Positions 13,533-14,423 of a stretch of DNA of 14,423 bases are shown here, one piece after another (the first letter of the stretch is position 1; the number at the start of each line of letters is the position of its first letter). The DNA is from Bacteroidales bacterium. GTDB lineage: Bacteria; Bacteroidota; Bacteroidia; Bacteroidales; UBA7960. The notes beneath the pieces are model-generated. The model had not been told where the DNA came from, did not search any database, and was given only the letters and a program-made list of their open reading frames with translations. Both the position numbers and the translations under genes were made by a program. The stretch is taken from positions 1-14,423 of the forward strand of contig SLNU01000322.1 in the NCBI GenBank assembly GCA_007132865.1, written 5' to 3'.

Positions 13533-13958
13533 TTAGTACAACTCCTCCGCCTCCCGTAGAACTTCCTCCATCAATTCTTTGCCAGTTTCCCAATCCAGAT
13601 GGTCCTCATCAATGTGCTGTTGCTTGTGCTCATACCTCGACGTTTCGGTGTGAGCGTTCCCAACTGTCACGTTCCTGTCGTCATCCCAGTACCCCCTGAA
13701 GTGTAATTCCTTTTGGAAATCCCCGGGACGGCCCGCAGGGCGCCTCAGCTCCACGTCCTGCCCCTCGTAATCATAGGAGAATAGCACGCCTTCGAAATAG
13801 AACTCTTCTCTCAGAATGTCGTCAAGTTCCTCGGGCCGCAGCCACGTTTCGAAGTGCGGGGGATGGCGCGGCCAGGGCCTAGTGTAATGTCTCCGACGTA
13901 TGGCTTCAATCGCGGCGGTGATGGCCCCCCACGGCCAGTTACGAAGGTCGGTCGGCAT
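13533..13958 (-). CDS. Unknown protein in the place of a small terminase
   Basis: The 141-residue protein sits directly before the large terminase, where a small terminase subunit is usual, but it shows no evident helix-turn-helix or oligomerising coiled coil. It has helices at the start (ITAAIEAIRRRHY) and at 41-51 (RPEELDDILREE), then a beta section (YDYEGQDVELRRPAG, FQKELHFRGYWDDDRNVTVG), a His-rich stretch NAHTETSRYEHKQQHIDEDH (about 100-119) and a terminal helix GKELMEEVLREAEEL. The Asn-Ala-His ... His-x-x-x-His core is loosely reminiscent of the DUF6516/TumE-type proteins, but this is a weak eye-based likeness. The gene ends two bases before the terminase start. Coding is well supported; function unknown. 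Confidence 0.66.
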   Translation of the reverse strand: MPTDLRNWPWGAITAAIEAIRRRHYTRPWPRHPPHFETWLRPEELDDILREEFYFEGVLFSYDYEGQDVELRRPAGRPGDFQKELHFRGYWDDDRNVTVGNAHTETSRYEHKQQHIDEDHLDWETGKELMEEVLREAEELY

Positions 13959-14022
13959 ATCAGTACTCAGGATGTTAAGACATAAACCCTCAACGCTACC
14001 ATTTAACTCCTATTAAGTATTA
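13959..14022 (-). promoter_or_regulatory. Largest intergenic gap; possible promoter
   Basis: This AT-rich 64-base gap is the widest between genes. Read on the minus strand it has TAATACTTAATA at 14011-14022, a candidate archaeal TATA element about 55 bases before the ATG at 13958. No other promoter evidence exists, so this is a guess based on position and base content. Confidence 0.25.
13967..14002 (-). other. Possible 11-codon leader reading frame with ribosome-binding site
   Basis: Inside the gap, AGGAG lies about 4-5 bases before an ATG that opens an 11-codon frame (MVALRVYVLTS) ending in TGA, 8 bases before the ATG of the 141-residue gene. It has a better ribosome-binding site than the following gene itself, so it could be a leader for translational coupling. 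It may equally be chance. Confidence 0.25.
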
Positions 14023-14397
14023 TCAGACATTTGATTTTTCTGAGTAGGAAAGAGGTTGACCGCCCAGGATATCAAGACCTAACCTACCAGCAATAATCAC
14101 TTCGCTGAGGTCACTGAGCCACTGGCAATCGGACCCTGACTCATCCATTGGAACAGGGATGACGGAGTCAGGACGGGTGTACCCTCCTCTTCCTTTGTAT
14201 TCTTCTGATGGATTGAACTGTTCCTCGGAGACATATGTCTGTGCTGATGGAGGAGAACACGCGCTGGTCCTCTCACAGAAGCTCTCACAGCGTCTTGATG
14301 CTCTCCTGTGCAATCCCTCTGGGTCCTGCTGAGGATTGTCCTGAGAAGCTGTCAGAAGCCTCACGTGCGTGCGCGCTCTCCTACTCATACCTGACAT
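14023..14397 (-). CDS. Hypothetical protein, Cys-containing, uncertain
   Basis: A 124-codon frame starts at 14397 (a second ATG is at 14388) and ends with TGA. I recognise no family. The N-terminal half is rich in Arg, Ser and Gln with Cys at 38, 42 and 48, unlike the acidic neighbours. The second half is more protein-like, with YKGRGGYTRPDSVIPVPMDE followed by WLSDLSEVIIAGRLGLDILGG. Position before the terminase-associated genes would suit a small terminase or another packaging factor, but no DNA-binding motif is visible. A GGGGGA run lies about 10 bases before the first ATG. Coding is moderately supported by length and the lack of a better frame. Confidence 0.45.
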   Translation of the reverse strand: MSGMSRRARTHVRLLTASQDNPQQDPEGLHRRASRRCESFCERTSACSPPSAQTYVSEEQFNPSEEYKGRGGYTRPDSVIPVPMDESGSDCQWLSDLSEVIIAGRLGLDILGGQPLSYSEKSNV

Positions 14398-14420
14398 TGA
14401 TGATATCCCCCGTGCGTGCG
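14364..14420. repeat. Exact 10-base direct repeat CGTGCGTGCG, two copies 47 bases apart
   Basis: Copies are at 14364-14373 and 14411-14420 and flank the start codon of the 124-residue gene. Each is itself a run of CGTG/CGTGCG. Such short repeats occur near packaging start sites of some phages, but could also be low-complexity sequence. Confidence 0.5.
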
Positions 14421-14423
14421 TCA

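Noticed and set aside
13531..13593. Upstream start for the large terminase at 13593
   Set aside because: It would overlap the preceding gene by about 60 bases and add only a Gly/Ser-rich stretch; the ATG at 13530 sits two bases after the previous stop.
1..14423. Defence system, reverse-transcriptase-based diversity element, integrase, tRNA or insertion sequence
   Set aside because: I looked for catalytic motifs, paired variable/template repeats and tRNA-like folds in both strands and saw none.

Overview
The window looks like part of the virion-assembly region of a tailed virus (Caudoviricetes) or provirus of a halophilic archaeon. Four things support this. (i) There is a recognisable head-packaging set: large terminase, portal, MuF/SPP1 gp7-like head protein and a head maturation protease. 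(ii) Most proteins are very rich in Asp and Glu, the salt-in adaptation of haloarchaea and their viruses. (iii) GATC was not found anywhere in 14.4 kb and CTAG was found only three times, and avoidance of such palindromes is known in haloarchaeal viruses. (iv) Base composition is near 50% GC by eye, lower than most haloarchaeal hosts. No integrase, repressor, tRNA, CRISPR or insertion sequence was seen, so I cannot tell virus from provirus. The species cannot be named.

Every convincing gene lies on the minus strand, so the window reads biologically from right to left. Genes abut or overlap by 1-4 bases almost everywhere, which suggests one or a few long late transcripts. The only gap above about 50 bases is 13959-14022. 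No stretch over 300 bases lacks a gene.

Right end (14397-11643): two small unknown genes where a small terminase would normally sit, then the large terminase (packaging ATPase plus nuclease) and a small basic protein of unknown role. Next comes the portal (11609-10104). A long middle section (10091-1750) holds eleven genes for small conserved virion proteins and beta-rich adhesin or fibre-like proteins. They include two Ig-like paralogues resembling the BppU N-terminal domain, a 754-residue protein with about 18 tandem 24-residue repeats, fibronectin-III-like domains, a fibre with the NPH-x-VT-x-x-QVG motif, and a protein with two concanavalin/LamG-like domains. Left end (1750-1): the MuF-like head protein, then a head maturation protease that runs off the edge and whose C-terminal part looks like the start of a scaffold. 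The major capsid protein would be expected just beyond.

The logic appears to be: terminase pumps DNA through the portal into a capsid built with MuF, protease and scaffold, while the middle genes supply surface and host-recognition structures. The most unusual points are the placement of that adhesin cassette between portal and MuF, the repeat architectures inside it, the absence of GATC, and a GC-rich patch over one fibronectin-like domain. I saw no sign of a new enzymatic or defence system.
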